A stretch of DNA of 64,000 nucleotides from contig CM049307.1 of the NCBI GenBank assembly GCA_026874595.1, positions 31,036,362 to 31,100,361 on the forward strand, read 5' to 3'. Under the pieces are notes generated by a model, which was not told the origin of the DNA, did not search any database, and worked only from the letters and a program-made list of their open reading frames with translations. The translations under genes and the position numbers were made by a program. Shown piece by piece: positions 12,441 through 24,962 of this stretch (positions within the stretch are counted from its first letter, which is position 1; every line of letters begins with the position of its first letter). Origin of the DNA: Sipunculus nudus. Its lineage: Eukaryota > Annelida > Sipuncula > Golfingiida > Sipunculidae.

Positions 12441-13361
12441 TGCTGGACTGGTTGAACTGTCACAGTTGCTGCAGTGGCGGCAACACTAGGGCTGTATGAA
12501 CATGCCAGTGGGTGGGCACCATCTACATCCAGCTTCACAGTACTGTCCTGTTCTTGGGCCTCCAAAAGTAACAGACTCCCTGACAAAGGCTGATCATTAT
12601 CTACATCTACTCCACTGCAGTCTTTGTCTTTTGGTTTTGGGTCATCCTGGGCACTGCTACCAAATACAGTGTCAGCAGTGTCCTCAGAAACACTTGGCAT
12701 ACTGTTAGTCAGCTGCTGATCCCTCTGTGAGCCAAGCTGCTTGGCTCCCTGAGAGCCATTCTGATCTAAACTGGGCAAGCCTTTCTGTTCTTGTATAGAG
12801 CCAGTCTTCTCATGTTCCTGTGTGACACATGGCTCACTTGTACTTTTAGCTGCCATTTCTCTAGTATGTCGCATTTCTTGTGCTGCTTCTACAGCCTTCA
12901 CACAGAGCTGTTCAAGCCTCTCCTTATCTTCATCAACCTTATCTGATATATTATCTATCACAGGCTGCTCATCTGGATGTTCCACCAGGTCAGAGTGTGT
13001 ATGAGTAGCATCCATGGGTGGCTGAGTACTTTCCTTGTATGAGTCACACTGCTGCTCATGCTTCACACCAGAAACAACACCAATACGTGCATCAACACTC
13101 TCAGCACCAGTGCTGTTAATATTTACCATGACTTCCCGGGGGCTGGGTGTAGCTGCTGGAGACATCATCTCAGAGCTGTCCGAAGCTGCATTATGCTGAA
13201 TGTGGCTGGATACACAACTGAGAGGGACAAACAGTGGATCATCATCATCACTACGGTGAAGGCTGTTCATTGTCTCAGGATGTTTACGAACCATTGTGGC
13301 GTACTTGTCAATCAACATGTCTGCATATTGTCTCTGTTTGTCTGTGAGACTGGGGGAGGAT
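12404..13361 (-). CDS. Last recognised exon of the left coding block (unknown scaffold-like protein)
   Basis: The acceptor 'TTTTTACAG' precedes the exon at 13361. The preceding large exon ends after two bases of a codon (AT) and this exon supplies the third, giving V-I-SSPSLTDKQRQYAD, so the reading frame carries through. It adds about 319 residues: a short helical start (TDKQRQYADMLIDKYATMV), an acidic and Ser-rich middle, and a charged helical segment with ERLEQLCVKAVEAAQEM (around 12850-12950). The frame stops at TGA 12404-12406, right after a C5-G and T5 stretch. A second frame across the same bases runs on to TAA at 12330-12332 with a protein-like ending, so the annotated C-terminus may be wrong by one base (see findings). 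No known domain recognised. Confidence 0.85.
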
Positions 13362-13731
13362 CTGTAAAAACGGAAGTATTACAAACACTGCCCTATGAAA
13401 TAAAGTGTATGCAAAAGAGTCTATTTGTTTATATTTATGACAACCATTACTTAGTAAAACTTAGTAAACAAGAAAATAAACCACTGGGAAATAGAACTGA
13501 ACCTGGGAACACTGCATTGAGCTCATTTTTTTATTTGCAGATATAATAAGAATGGACCTGGATTTATGATGTATACTTATTTTACAGAAATGCCACCAAA
13601 TTAAAAACAAGAATCAATCATAAAAATATATCAAAACTTGTATGATCACTTTTGAAGGAAATATGTATTTTTTCACTGTAAAATAAAAGTGAAGAAGAAG
13701 GACTTGCAGAATAACACTGTTCTTAACTTAC
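13362..13731 (-). other. Intron of 370 bp between the two left-block exons
   Basis: On the minus strand the donor is AT|GTAAGT (13726-13731) and the acceptor TTTTTACAG ends at 13362. The phase is 2, matched on both sides. No other feature seen inside; the plus-strand open frame crossing it is a shadow. Confidence 0.8.
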
Positions 13732-16700
13732 ATGACCTTCTTCTGGTATGCCCCAGTCTTTGGCTGACCATCTTGACCTTGACTGTCTGTTGTCATGCTG
13801 ACCTCAGTGCTGCCATCTTCCTGTTTATGACTGACGGGCTGACGTGATGATGCTGTGATATTATTATCAGACTCCCTGAAGCTGGTGTTAGGACTGTATC
13901 TCCTCTCTCTGTCTGATGCTGCTCTACTGTGTAAGTCTTCTCCTATTGGTGAGTCATGATCTGGCCTGGAATGTCTGGGTGTTGAGTCAGTGAAGTCCTC
14001 CTTTCTCCTGTAGGTATCATCCGGCCTCTCCCTTTCTCTGTGCTCTTGCTGTGACAAATCACTTTCTGGTTTTCCAGCAGGGGTTCTGCTGAATCTATTA
14101 TCAGCGTTGCTCAGAACAGCATCACTCCTGATCCTGCTTGGAATCTGCTTGTAGTCTCCAAGTAAACTATCATCATGACCTTTCAAATCACCTGATCTGG
14201 ATTCAGGACGAGTGTCTATTTTACCATAACTTTCCCCATGGTTCCTGAGATCAGAAGACCCTGAGACTTTTGCTTTTCGAAGCCTTTCAAATATCTTGAC
14301 TCCAGAAAAGAAGGACCCCTTGCCACCAGGGATGTCCAGCATGGAGTTGTTGGGACCAAGGTCTCTGCCTTGATTTGACACTTCGCAGTACGACGTGTCA
14401 TGTACTGGAGACTCACACCTGGTTCTTGAGTCCAGTAACCTCTCCTTCTCTTGACGAAGCTTTTCAACTGAAGCTTGATGAGCACTTATTGTATGAGATA
14501 TATCATTATATCCTGATTTATTAGATGATTCAAACCTGGTTGGTACATCATCCCGGCCTCTAAAGAAGTCCTTTTTATCATATGTTGATGCTGATTCTCG
14601 TACAGAGTAACTGTATTCATGTTTAACTCCAGTTAACTCAGCAAGACTATCATCAAGTTCATTAACTGATGCTCGCTTGGATACATTTGGACTTCTGCTA
14701 TAAGTATCCCTTGCATAACCAGACTTAAGTGATGATGATTTCATAACCCCTCTCTTCTCTAATTCATCTTTAGCAAAGTCTGACTTTTTTTCATATCCAA
14801 GAGACCTGTCATTATAATATTTTCTGTCTACAGGATGCTCTGCCTGTGACTTTTTCTCATTATTATCTTTATGGTCTCTGTTAGTTTTTTTACTGCTATG
14901 GGATGGTGGAGTGCTCACCAGTTTCATCTCCCCAGACCTCTTCCTTCTATGCCAGATGTCTCCTGACCGAGTCACCACCAGGTCAAGACTAGATGCAGAT
15001 GTAGCATCACTCTCCTCCCCCTCCTCTGATGTTTGGGAGACTTTGCGAGGCTGCTGCCTCCGTAGCTGGCCCAGGTTAGAGTTTCTCTGGTTATCTATGT
15101 CACTCTGCCTGCCACTGGTTCTGCTGTAAACATTCCGGGCATGTTCTGCCAGAGTGTTCCTAGATCTACTTTCTGTTGTAGGGCTAACACTCTGACTGCT
15201 TCTGTATGGGGAGTGTGAGGACTTCATGTCAGAGGCAAAAGGGTTGTTATCTCTGTCTGGCCTTGTTACACTTGAGGTATTATTTAATCTTTTGCCTATC
15301 TCTGTATTATCTTTATATTTGTGGTTTATATATGGATCACTGCGATAATCTCTCTGGTAATGATCAGGTTGCCTCGATCCCTGATGCCTGTCATTCCCTA
15401 GACCTCCTCTGCTGTCATTTGACCTGACCTCAGGCCTGACACCCAGGTCTGCTTTATCCTCAGGCCTTTTTTGATTAATCTTATAATCCCTGGATTTCAC
15501 CTCCCCCCGTTCTTTTGATCTTTCTTTGTCTGTCAATGCCCTACCTGACCCAAAATCATTTAATTCACTACTAGGGGAACATTTCCCACCACATCTGTGT
15601 CTATCATCTGTCCTTGGTGGACTCTGGGATTTATTGTCAGGTAATTTACTTAAATATGCACTTGCTTGACTTGTACCATCAGATGAGGTTAATTTATACT
15701 GGTACATTTCAGATTCAGCACAATCTCTTCTATACCTATCACCAAAATGAGTACTGTCCCGCTGTTTGTAAGACTCAGATTTTTCTTTATAAGATTGGAT
15801 TACATCTTCTTTCCCATCATCATTATGTCCCTGATTATAAATGTATTTAGCTGCTACATTTGAATTCTCTGTATGATAATCCCATTTGCCTGGCATAGCT
15901 TTGTGGTCATCTGGATGCAGAGGAGTACTGTCACCCAACCTGTGCTTACTCTCATTGTATTCTTTGGTCTCATGAACATGACTCATTCCCCTCAATGAAA
16001 CTCCCATTCTCTCTTTCCCAAGTTTATTGTTTTCTCTGCCATATGATGTATTATGATTTAATTCTCTGTTATAATCTCTGTCATATGATGTAGGATGGGT
16101 AGATTCTTTGTCATATGACGTATCATGGTTGGGTTCTCTGTCATATGACATACCATGGTTGCGTTCTCTGTCATATGACATCCGACACGTGGGATCTTTG
16201 TCATATGATGTCCCATGGGTAGGTTTTCTGTCATATGACATTTGATGTGTGGGTTCTCTGTCATATGATATCTGATGTGTGGGATCTTTGTCATATGACA
16301 TGTCATGGGTGGGTTCTCTGTCATATGATGTAGGCTTTGTGGGCAAGTCTTCATAATTATGATAATTTGTAGATGAGGAATATTTATGTTTTGGTGGAGT
16401 TTGATTGTGTAGCCTGGAGTCAGGATGATGGTGATTGACATGATTATTTTTGACATCATACTGCTCTACATGGAATGCAGCTTGAGATGACAGACTTTGC
16501 TGGTGTCCTGGTTGATGATGCTGGGTGACATTTTGTGAGGATCTTGAGGGATGTGTATAGGTCTGGTGATGCTCACTTCTTGGTGAGAACTTCCTGTCAT
16601 TCCTGTCAAATGGCTCATTAAACAAGTTTTCATCAGTTTGATACACTGACCTTTGGCCTCTGTATGCATCATCTCTACCATATGACAGTTTGTCCTTTTT

Positions 16701-19112
16701 CTCTTTTGTTCTCTCACTGTCCATAATTTTAACATGATCTCTGTGTTTATTCACACTCCCACCACTGAAGGCATCAAAGTCATTTCCTACAATAGCTGCC
16801 CACTTTGACTTCACTTGCTCAGTGGGTAACATCTCACTTTTTCTATTACCTGACACATCATGTAAGGCATATTTACCAGTTCTGTTTTCGATCATTGCCA
16901 GTTCTGCGTCATGATATATTTTGCGTAAGCTATTTTTGGCAGCTCGTTCATCAAGAGGTCCTTTATCCCTTAATGTGACCCTGGATGGGCTTCTGGCCTG
17001 CTGATGGTCTACATGATCATGACCTTCAGATAACTCTGATACTGAGCGACTAAGCTGCACACTACTATACAGGTGATCGTGTCTATGAGATGGTCTAGCT
17101 GGTAAGGACTTGGACATATCCCTGGAATGAACCATTTCATAATTTTCTTGCCTGGGCTCAGACATATATGTATCAGTCCTTGATATACCAGTGTCACCTT
17201 TTCTCTTATTATACTTAGATTCTAACAAAGCACCATATGATCTCCTTGCACTCAGAGGCTGGAACTGGCTGCTGTACCAGCTGTCATCATATCCTACTGG
17301 ACTAGCTGCTCTGAAATCAGGCTGAGAACCTGACCTATTAAGGTCACCTCTGTCGCCATTATAACCTGCTGTATACAGATCTCTGTCATCATCATGAGAT
17401 AAGTCATGTAAAGTCATGGGTACATCATCCTGTTCCCTGGCATCATCCTCTGCTTCAGGATCATAACAAGGTCGATATCCGCGCTTGTGTGGATAAACTT
17501 GCCTCCGAGGTTTTAAATAATATGGCACATTGGACTGTGAACTACTACTGACTGAACTTTTTGGCTTGTAGTTCCTCTGGCTGGGTTTTTCCTCTGGAGT
17601 ATGCATATCAGTTAATTTTTGTTTTAACCTAGCTTTAATTCTAGCCATGATGGGGCTAGTTTGAACAAGGCGTTTATTGTCTGTTGAGACACTCTGCTCT
17701 GAAAGTTCTGGAGATTTAGAGTATAATGAAGTAAGAGGTGTGTAGGTTTGTTTTGCCTTTGTAGACACACCCTGAGTAAGAATATGATTGTCCTGTGTAA
17801 CTTTGTCTAACTCCTTATACAGTGCTACTGTTGGTGGTTTAGCATTGAGTCCATATCGATCAAGGATACCCTCTACTCTCTTCTTCCTTTCCTTCTTGCC
17901 TTTGTCTTCAGCTGACTCAGGATAAACTGGTCTTGTTATGTTCTCCTTCAGTTTCTGAGCATTTTTACCTGTGAATGCTTCCAGCATCAGGTCTAATCTT
18001 TTCTTCCTCTTGGCAGCCTCAGCGATGACAGGATCATAAGGATTAGCATCTTCAATAAGACTTTCAGTATCATCACTTGCTGACTCGATGGTTGATGGCA
18101 GACTGTCCAAGTTTGACTCTGACCCATCTAAACTCCCAGATCTGTTTCTAGTGTCTCTGCTTTTGTTTACTGCCAGCTCATCTCTAATGCGAGACAGCAG
18201 CTCCTGAAACTGTTTATCATCCTGTAAGAGGGTTACACCATTGCTTGATTCATGTTTGGCATGTTTTGGCGATCGATTATTTCTCTGTGATTCATGTCTG
18301 GCATGTTTTGGTGATTGGGTATATCTTGGTGATTTAACAACATGAGCTGGAGACATAGAGGGACTTGTAGCTGCATCAACTTTCTGGATTCCCCCAGTCT
18401 GAGTATGAACAGGGCTACTGGTCACATGACCTTCTACTTTCTCTTTGGTCTCCACAGCGAGTTTTTTGGCTATAGACTGGTGGATGTCCTGCCAGTTGAT
18501 CAAGGCAGGGTAGACTATGCTGGAATCTCTCAAGTCTCCGGACATGACTAAGTCTGACAGCACCATCTCTGACTGCTTCATGATGTCACTGTGTATGGAA
18601 CCTTTATCACTCATATTCTTGTCTACAGATAGATCCCTTGCATTGGTAAGTTCACAATCAGTCTGTCCTGGTGAGAAGTAAGGAACTAATGTAGGTATTA
18701 CTGTATCTGTCACAGGTAACCTGCCGAAGGCATGTTCTATCAGTTTATCTCTGTAGTCCACACCACTGTTAGCATGTACTAAATTGTGTGGGACTGGTTT
18801 ATTTGAAGGTGTGAACAACAGTTGACCAGTCTGTGACAGATTCTGAGGTTCAGTATCACTTTTGACTTCTGTAGTCAGAACTCCTGGCAAAACAGTTTGA
18901 GGAGGTGCCTGTTGTTTCACATCTGTCACAGCAGGTGAGGGAGAGACGTTCTGTGCAGGCTTCTGTTGCGGTGAATCACTATTTTCTTTTTCTACTTGAC
19001 TGGTACTGATTGTTTTAACCTGGGTGTTATCTTTCACTGTTTCATCACCTGATGTATCACTATCAGGCTTGGGCTGTGGCACGGCTTCACTGGACCCATC
19101 ACTGCTGGCCAT
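13732..19112 (-). CDS. 5.4-kb exon of a large, disordered Ser/Arg/Asp-rich protein of unknown function
   Basis: One continuous 1793-codon frame begins with ATGGCCAGC directly after the acceptor CTTTACAG and ends at the donor AT|GTAAGT. The ATG may be the true start (G at +4) or an internal Met of a longer protein; both fit phase 0. The sequence is strongly hydrophilic with no signal peptide or membrane segment. Visible parts: a Pro/Gln/Ser-rich N-terminus; two SPKHA[RK]HES motifs near residue 270-295; a basic helical segment at about 355-440 with AAKRKKRLDLMLEAF and KKERKKRVEGILDRYG, probably the most structured part; a ten-residue repeat at about 925-1020; and a long Lys/Arg/Asp/Ser-rich tail. 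The charge pattern suggests a cytoskeletal, centrosomal or nuclear scaffold, but this is only inference. No homologue recognised. Confidence 0.92.
16081..16350 (-). repeat. Nine in-frame 30-bp coding repeats (ten-residue SYD[RK] motif)
   Basis: On the plus strand the units start exactly every 30 bp with TCATATGA at 16081, 16111, 16141, 16171, 16201, 16231, 16261, 16291 and 16321. The protein unit is S-Y-D-[RK]-[ED]-[PR]-[TN]-H-x-[MTI], with one divergent unit at the C-terminal end. More diverged flanking copies (YDRDYNREL, SYGREN) extend the array at its C-terminal side. The period is a multiple of three, so the reading frame is kept. Confidence 0.95.
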
Positions 19113-21421
19113 CTGTAAAGAAGAAAACAAATATATAACAATCTGTCATGATTTTAATTGCAGATAAATAAGAAACAAATACACACCAACAGGGTTAACT
19201 GTGTGCCACGGTGCATGCTTCTTGGACATCCTGCTATAAGTTTACAAGTTTTTATAACTATTCATCATAAGACTTAGCAAGAAAACGCCACAGCTGTTTA
19301 ACACCGATGTAACTCTACACTATCACCAACTACATTGTGTTAGTCAAAATGAGTTATTTCATGGTGTATCCAACTGTCAGTGAAAAAGGAGGTATCTCAT
19401 AACAATTTTCGGCCTATGTTGAAGAAGCTAGCATTGTCATTTAAAAACCAAATTAAGCAACCAGAGATATACTTTTTCTATAGGGAAATTTCTTGGTGTT
19501 GTCATGACAAGTTGACAGGAGTCTCTATAAATTTAGCAATGTTAATTATATTTGCACAATCAATGGACAGACATAACACTGGTTGGTGCAGCAATCAACA
19601 ACAGACTGCCAACTGCCAACATCTGAGCCATGGAAAGTACCTTGTAGTAGTTATTATAACTAGTTGTACAATCCATTAAAAATAAATAAAGTCTATATTA
19701 TGGACAGCATTAAACAACTTGCTTAAAGACAACCTATATATCTCAGTTCATACCAAAGAGTCAACTAAATCATACCATGTCCTACCTTAATCAATGCTCA
19801 CAGAGGCAGAGCCCAAACTAAGTGCAAAGCTCTCTCATGTTCTATTCTCTTTGGCATTCACTAATTGTAAGATTATTCCTATTTCTGAATTTGTTTACAT
19901 GACATCTGGCCTTTGGTTGTCACCATCAATTTTTTTGTGGTATTGGACTTGGCATGGCAAGAAGATTAATGAGCAATATTTAGCTTGCCTTCTGTGACAT
20001 AATCCCTGATCTTCCGACTAGATCCGATCGATTTCCACACACAATGGTTTATCAGGTGAAGTATGAATGAAAATCTGAGTTGAAGGTGTACATGAATAAT
20101 GTCTAACCATATTGTGGGAATTTAGGGTTAATATACAATTCTGTCAGAAACAGCATTTGCAATACATCAACCATGACTGTACAATGAACTTTAAGATATT
20201 AACGCATAAGCTAATTGGGCTAATAATAAAATATTTGATGAAGAGGACAATACCAGTGTATGCCATATCAGCCTGACCCCTATGCTGTTTTGTACAGGGT
20301 AACAGACCACATGACAAGATCATGTGACATTATAAAACAAGAACTTACAGGTTCTGTTAATCTCTCAGCACACAGATATCACTATGGGTGAGCATAACCA
20401 TGTCAATGTGGTATCATTAATCACCGTACTCTGGTTCTCTGTTTATCAGAGAGATCAAACAGCCCGATCTGTTTACTGATAACACCTACACTTAGGTATG
20501 GTCATCTGAACACGATCTTCAGTGCTCACAAGAAATATGAAAGCTTTGTAAAAAAATAAAGACTTATCATTTACATTAACAAAAAAGCTCTGTGCAGTGA
20601 CAACACTATCACAGAAGGATACAAAGTGACTGGGTTGTAACATGTAATCTCCGCTGGCTTAACCTACTCACAAGAATGTTCAGGAATCCAATCAGCCTAG
20701 AGAACTGTTATTAGTTACTCAGACAACACTTTAGCAGGACTTTCGGTATCCATGGAGTTCAGCATGCGTTCCGTCTGGTGGATATGTCATCCACACCCAC
20801 CAGCAGTCACAGATCTGCCTGGAGCCTATGATCCGCTGGCTCTGACCCTGATGACGGGATCAATACCCTTATCTCACTACCAGCTTTAATACTGTAAGGT
20901 AAACACCCTGCCACAGGGCGACCCAGTAACTTCAAGGGGCTGCATCTAAAAATCATATTGATCCATGGTGTACTTGCAAACCATTTACACCTCATTTTCT
21001 GCAATCATCTCTCAATTCTTGTGTACAATGTGGGTACCTAAATATGCCTGCTGGTGTTACAAGATGAATGGCCAACTAAGTGTCTGATGCGTCTGAGGTA
21101 AATTATACATCACTGTTACCTGGATGCAGAGTCAGCTGAGGTACATCATACCCTCATCACTATACACTAATTATTGAGGATCCATCAACCACACCTGATG
21201 AGGTGATACCACTCAAACATCCAGGTCAGCCACTCAAAGTCCTCTCCTGTTTTACCTCAACCACATAATCTGCAGTGTGATACTTAATCAGGATGTGTAC
21301 GGACTCCTAAAATATTAACCATGAAAGCAAACCCAAAAGTCCACCCCTTAAGAGAGTGACATCCCTGTGCATTTTGCCCTACCAAACAAAATATTCTAGT
21401 CTGGCTATACTTATATCTTTA

Positions 21422-21428
<7 letters not shown>
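19113..21428 (-). other. Upstream flank or large intron of the left coding block; no gene seen
   Basis: This is the downstream end of the 31-kb stretch between the two coding blocks. The acceptor CTTTACAG lies at 19113-19120. No further convincing exon or repeat was seen. The plus-strand open frames near 19380-19997 are AT-rich and lack coding character. Confidence 0.5.

Positions 21429-21468
<40 letters not shown>
21429..21468. repeat. (TA)20 microsatellite
   Basis: An uninterrupted TA dinucleotide run of about 40 bp. Confidence 0.95.
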
Positions 21469-21471
<3 letters not shown>

Positions 21472-22297
21472 TGTTATACATATTATGAGCCTGCCTCAAT
21501 ATGAATGATTTGTCTTAAAAAGTGGTTTGTTTTTGTACTTTCTGCTTTCTCCTTATACTGAGTATGACCAAAGGAACAGCAGGACAGTTTCAAAATACAC
21601 ATCATTAAAGGTTAAATAGTGAAACTTCAAATTCAATAAGATTTGGACCTCAAATATGCATGGTTTAACAGAGAATTTAGTGAATGTATGCTATTGTGTG
21701 ATTTGTAATGTGTGATGATGGGTAGTGATCAAATTATCATAAAGTCTGAAAGGTGCCTATTCACTTACCTTTTGAAAAAGAATTTATGTGATTTCTAGCT
21801 TCCTCCGTGTATATATTTGTGATGGATGTATAAACTTTTTTTATCAAAAACATGTTTGTAAACACAGCATTGTTGACAAATGGGAAAAACATTAACCTAA
21901 GTGGTAGGTTGCACATATGCAGAGGTAGAAAGGTCACTTGTTGCAAAACGCCATTTGCAAAGCCCTGGCTTAACTGACTTGCTGCCAGATGCCCTTGTTT
22001 TGATTATTTTGGCGGGCCCCCACATATGATAAACATGTTGATATAAACAAAATAAGCAGCCTGTGTGTGGTGATATCCACATTTTCTGGCCTATTTTTAT
22101 TAAAGCTCCAAGGGATTACCTTTAGTTTATAAAGGTCAGATAGGTGATTGGGCCCCTTTAAGTGAAATATCATTTATAATTATTCATATTTGTGGCACTT
22201 AGTTTTTAAATGTAGGAATGTTTTACCTGATATATGTAAATAAAGCTCATCTTTCTCTCTCCCTATCTCTTTCTCTGTTTGACTATATCTGTCTGTT

Positions 22298-22301
<4 letters not shown>
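21469..22301. other. Unassigned intronic or intergenic DNA
   Basis: No gene. The right end is a pyrimidine-rich 'ctttctctctccctatctc' stretch leading into the next TA array. Confidence 0.5.

Positions 22302-22339
<38 letters not shown>
22302..22339. repeat. (AT)n microsatellite, about 38 bp
   Basis: AT dinucleotide run preceded by a CT-rich tract. Confidence 0.95.
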
Positions 22340-22340
<1 letters not shown>

Positions 22341-24217
22341 CTGACAAAATATGAATTAGTGTATAAATATTTACTAAACTAGAACAATTGAGGACTTTTC
22401 CTTATATCCCCTATCTAAATACTGCATCTGGTAAATTCATCTGCACAAAACTTGTAATGACGGATCCCTGCCACAAAGTAATCTGTGTAGCTCTCCTTAT
22501 AATCAGCCAATCATGACTCTGCATTCTGAGAGAATGATCATTACCGAAGTGGGGGCGTCTTGCTCCAGGCAAAAACTGTGGAAACTGTTGGTTACTATGG
22601 CATTTACTATGGGCTATAATTTCATTAACTGTTATGGGAATTGAAACATCCACAGACATGTATCCTTCACAAATTAGCAACAACTTGTATTATTAGATTT
22701 CTCCGGGAAACTTGTAGCTTGGTTTTATGGTAAAGTAAATACTATAACTTGTAAAATTAATGCAATCTACTTGATGCAGATATTGTGTATTCCAAATAAC
22801 TGCAATAAACTGCTGAACTCCTACATTCACTATAATCCCAGCAAAAATTATGAACAGATAAAAAGTTTTATGATTATTGTCAATTTCTTTATAATTAATG
22901 TCTGATTTGCTTAATAAAATTAAAATAATTTCTCAGATAACCATTATTGTACTCATAAGGAATACTGGCATATCTCCAAAAATAACCCTGTAAGAATGAT
23001 TAAAAAGATCCAATTGTAACTGTAATTTGACCTGTTAAATAACATAATGAATACATTAGGCTGCATTTAAATGAATATACTGACTACCCAAGGCTTTGAT
23101 TATGATATAAGTTCCAAGGTTAAGGGTAATATCACAAAAGTAATGAAGACCAATTTGAATATGTCAGTTTATAACAATATACAGACTTTCAAGTGCAGTT
23201 ACCAATTAAATCCTGGTCATTTACTTCATAAAACTTCTGCGTATCAAAACAGAGGTTACTTACACTTTGAATGTTCCATTTTGTAATGTTACCTGACTTA
23301 ACCTGTCAGCCTGCAGTGTTTACCTTAGTGTCACAATAAGCTATATAAACCTACACACAGATCCTCAGGTAAACAAACCCCTCACCTACCACCTGGCCCA
23401 GGTATCATCTACATGGAAGCCACGAGAATAAACATGAAACAAATCGTTATAAACCCGGTAAGGGGAGGCATTATTAATCGGAACATGCTCTGAGATCTGG
23501 CAGAGGGGGTCTGCCATGAAGTTTCTCATGTAGAGTACACACTTGACTTGTGAGGAACACTTCGTATACCGGTGCCATCAGAATGTCTCAAACAAAACGA
23601 ACACACTTCATAAGGCACTCCGGGGCGTGCCTGTGAACACAGGGACTTTGCATTTCTGTTGACACTGGGCTTAAGGAAAGTATGGGAAACTGAAATAATG
23701 CTAAATTTGACAAAGAAGTAGACCCTCCCTCAGGTGTAAATCAGATAACTGTATACTAAATGAATAACAATAACCTCAGATACAGCAGAACCTTAGGACA
23801 CAAATTATTCAATCATTACTTTCTTTTTCACTGCTAATGATCAAATTGTTTGTGATATTCTTATCCCTTTCACAAAATGTATCTCTGAGATATACCTATT
23901 AACTTTTTGTTTCTTGTGAACATTTTGGTGTATATGACAATTCAATAATGCTCTGGTGTTTTTGTGCTTTCCATCAACACACAGATCATACTTGTTTTAA
24001 CAGCTTTGTATAATGAACATGATCAAATTGAAAATAATTGTCCTTACCCTTCCAAAGATAAAAGTTAAATTATCTGGTACACTTTTCCCTCAATGTTACA
24101 TATCAGAAGAATAATTATTCAACATAAAATAAATACCAAATGATGATCTGTGAATTATGAATTGGTCAAATTCTGAAACTCCTGAGAGTTAATAACCGAA
24201 CATAAAGCAAAAAAAAT
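22340..24217. other. Unassigned DNA with a mildly CpG-rich patch at 23440-23640
   Basis: No gene. The patch at 23440-23640 holds about nine CpGs, against few in its surroundings, and a minus-strand donor-like GTAG|GTGAGG lies just beyond it near 23380. This could be a minor promoter with a non-coding first exon, but the support is weak. Confidence 0.3.
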
Positions 24218-24529
24218 AAGGTTTGGTTCACAGGCACCTTTTTCAGAAATCAATGCAGGCGGGTGTTTTTTGTTTTTTTTTGTGTGCGTTTCAATTAAAA
24301 TGTCAAATGATAATGGAAAAAAATGATAATAAGAGATTTATTTTGCTTAACAAGTAAAAGCACTACATAACAATGAAAATTTTATCAAAATTGTATGATT
24401 TTATCTTCTCGAAAGAAATGTCCGAGCGGCTGGAGCTCAAATTTGGTAAGTTTTTATTGAAAATAAAAATAAAAACTTTTGATGCCGGGGTGTAAAATTG
24501 ATGCGGGTGGTGCCTGAGAACCACACCTT
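24218..24529. mobile_element. Miniature inverted-repeat element (about 312 bp)
   Basis: The terminal inverted repeats are 24218-24238 and 24509-24529, 21 bp each with two mismatches. The left one contains TTGGTTCACAGGCACC and the right one its inverse GGTGCCTGAGAACCAC. The interior is AT-rich without a reading frame. A target duplication is not clear in the A/T-rich flanks. Layout and size fit a non-autonomous DNA transposon; the superfamily cannot be named from this alone. Confidence 0.7.
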
Positions 24530-24962
24530 TTATTTATTTCCACCTAATGTGATGCACTCCCCTTGGGTAATATTTGTTTAATTTTTATGATCACAATCAC
24601 TTCATAGGGGATCTACAAGTTGCCAATTTTCTTTTAATAATCTAGTCATGTCAAACCCCCAGGTTACCTGTAGCTGAACCAGAGTACTTTCACTATCATG
24701 GATTTACCTGGGTTACCTTGTTGGGAGCACCGGGGTAATCACATACAGGTAAAAATAGAGAAATCAGATACAGAGTTAAACTGATCAAATATTTACTGTC
24801 TGTAACCTCCACCTCACAGGGCAAAGAGTATACTTGTTAAATCTTGTATGTGGATTCCTGATGTGTTGTGGAAGTGTTGTAGTCCAATCCGTGGGCTAAA
24901 CAAATGTAGGAATTGAACAATTTAAGAGTCTGGATAACACTATTCAATACATGAATAATGGA

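Noticed and set aside
12496-13546. Several plus-strand frames of 60-162 codons opposite the last left-block exon and its intron.
   Set aside because: Shadows of the minus-strand coding exon; they cross its splice sites.
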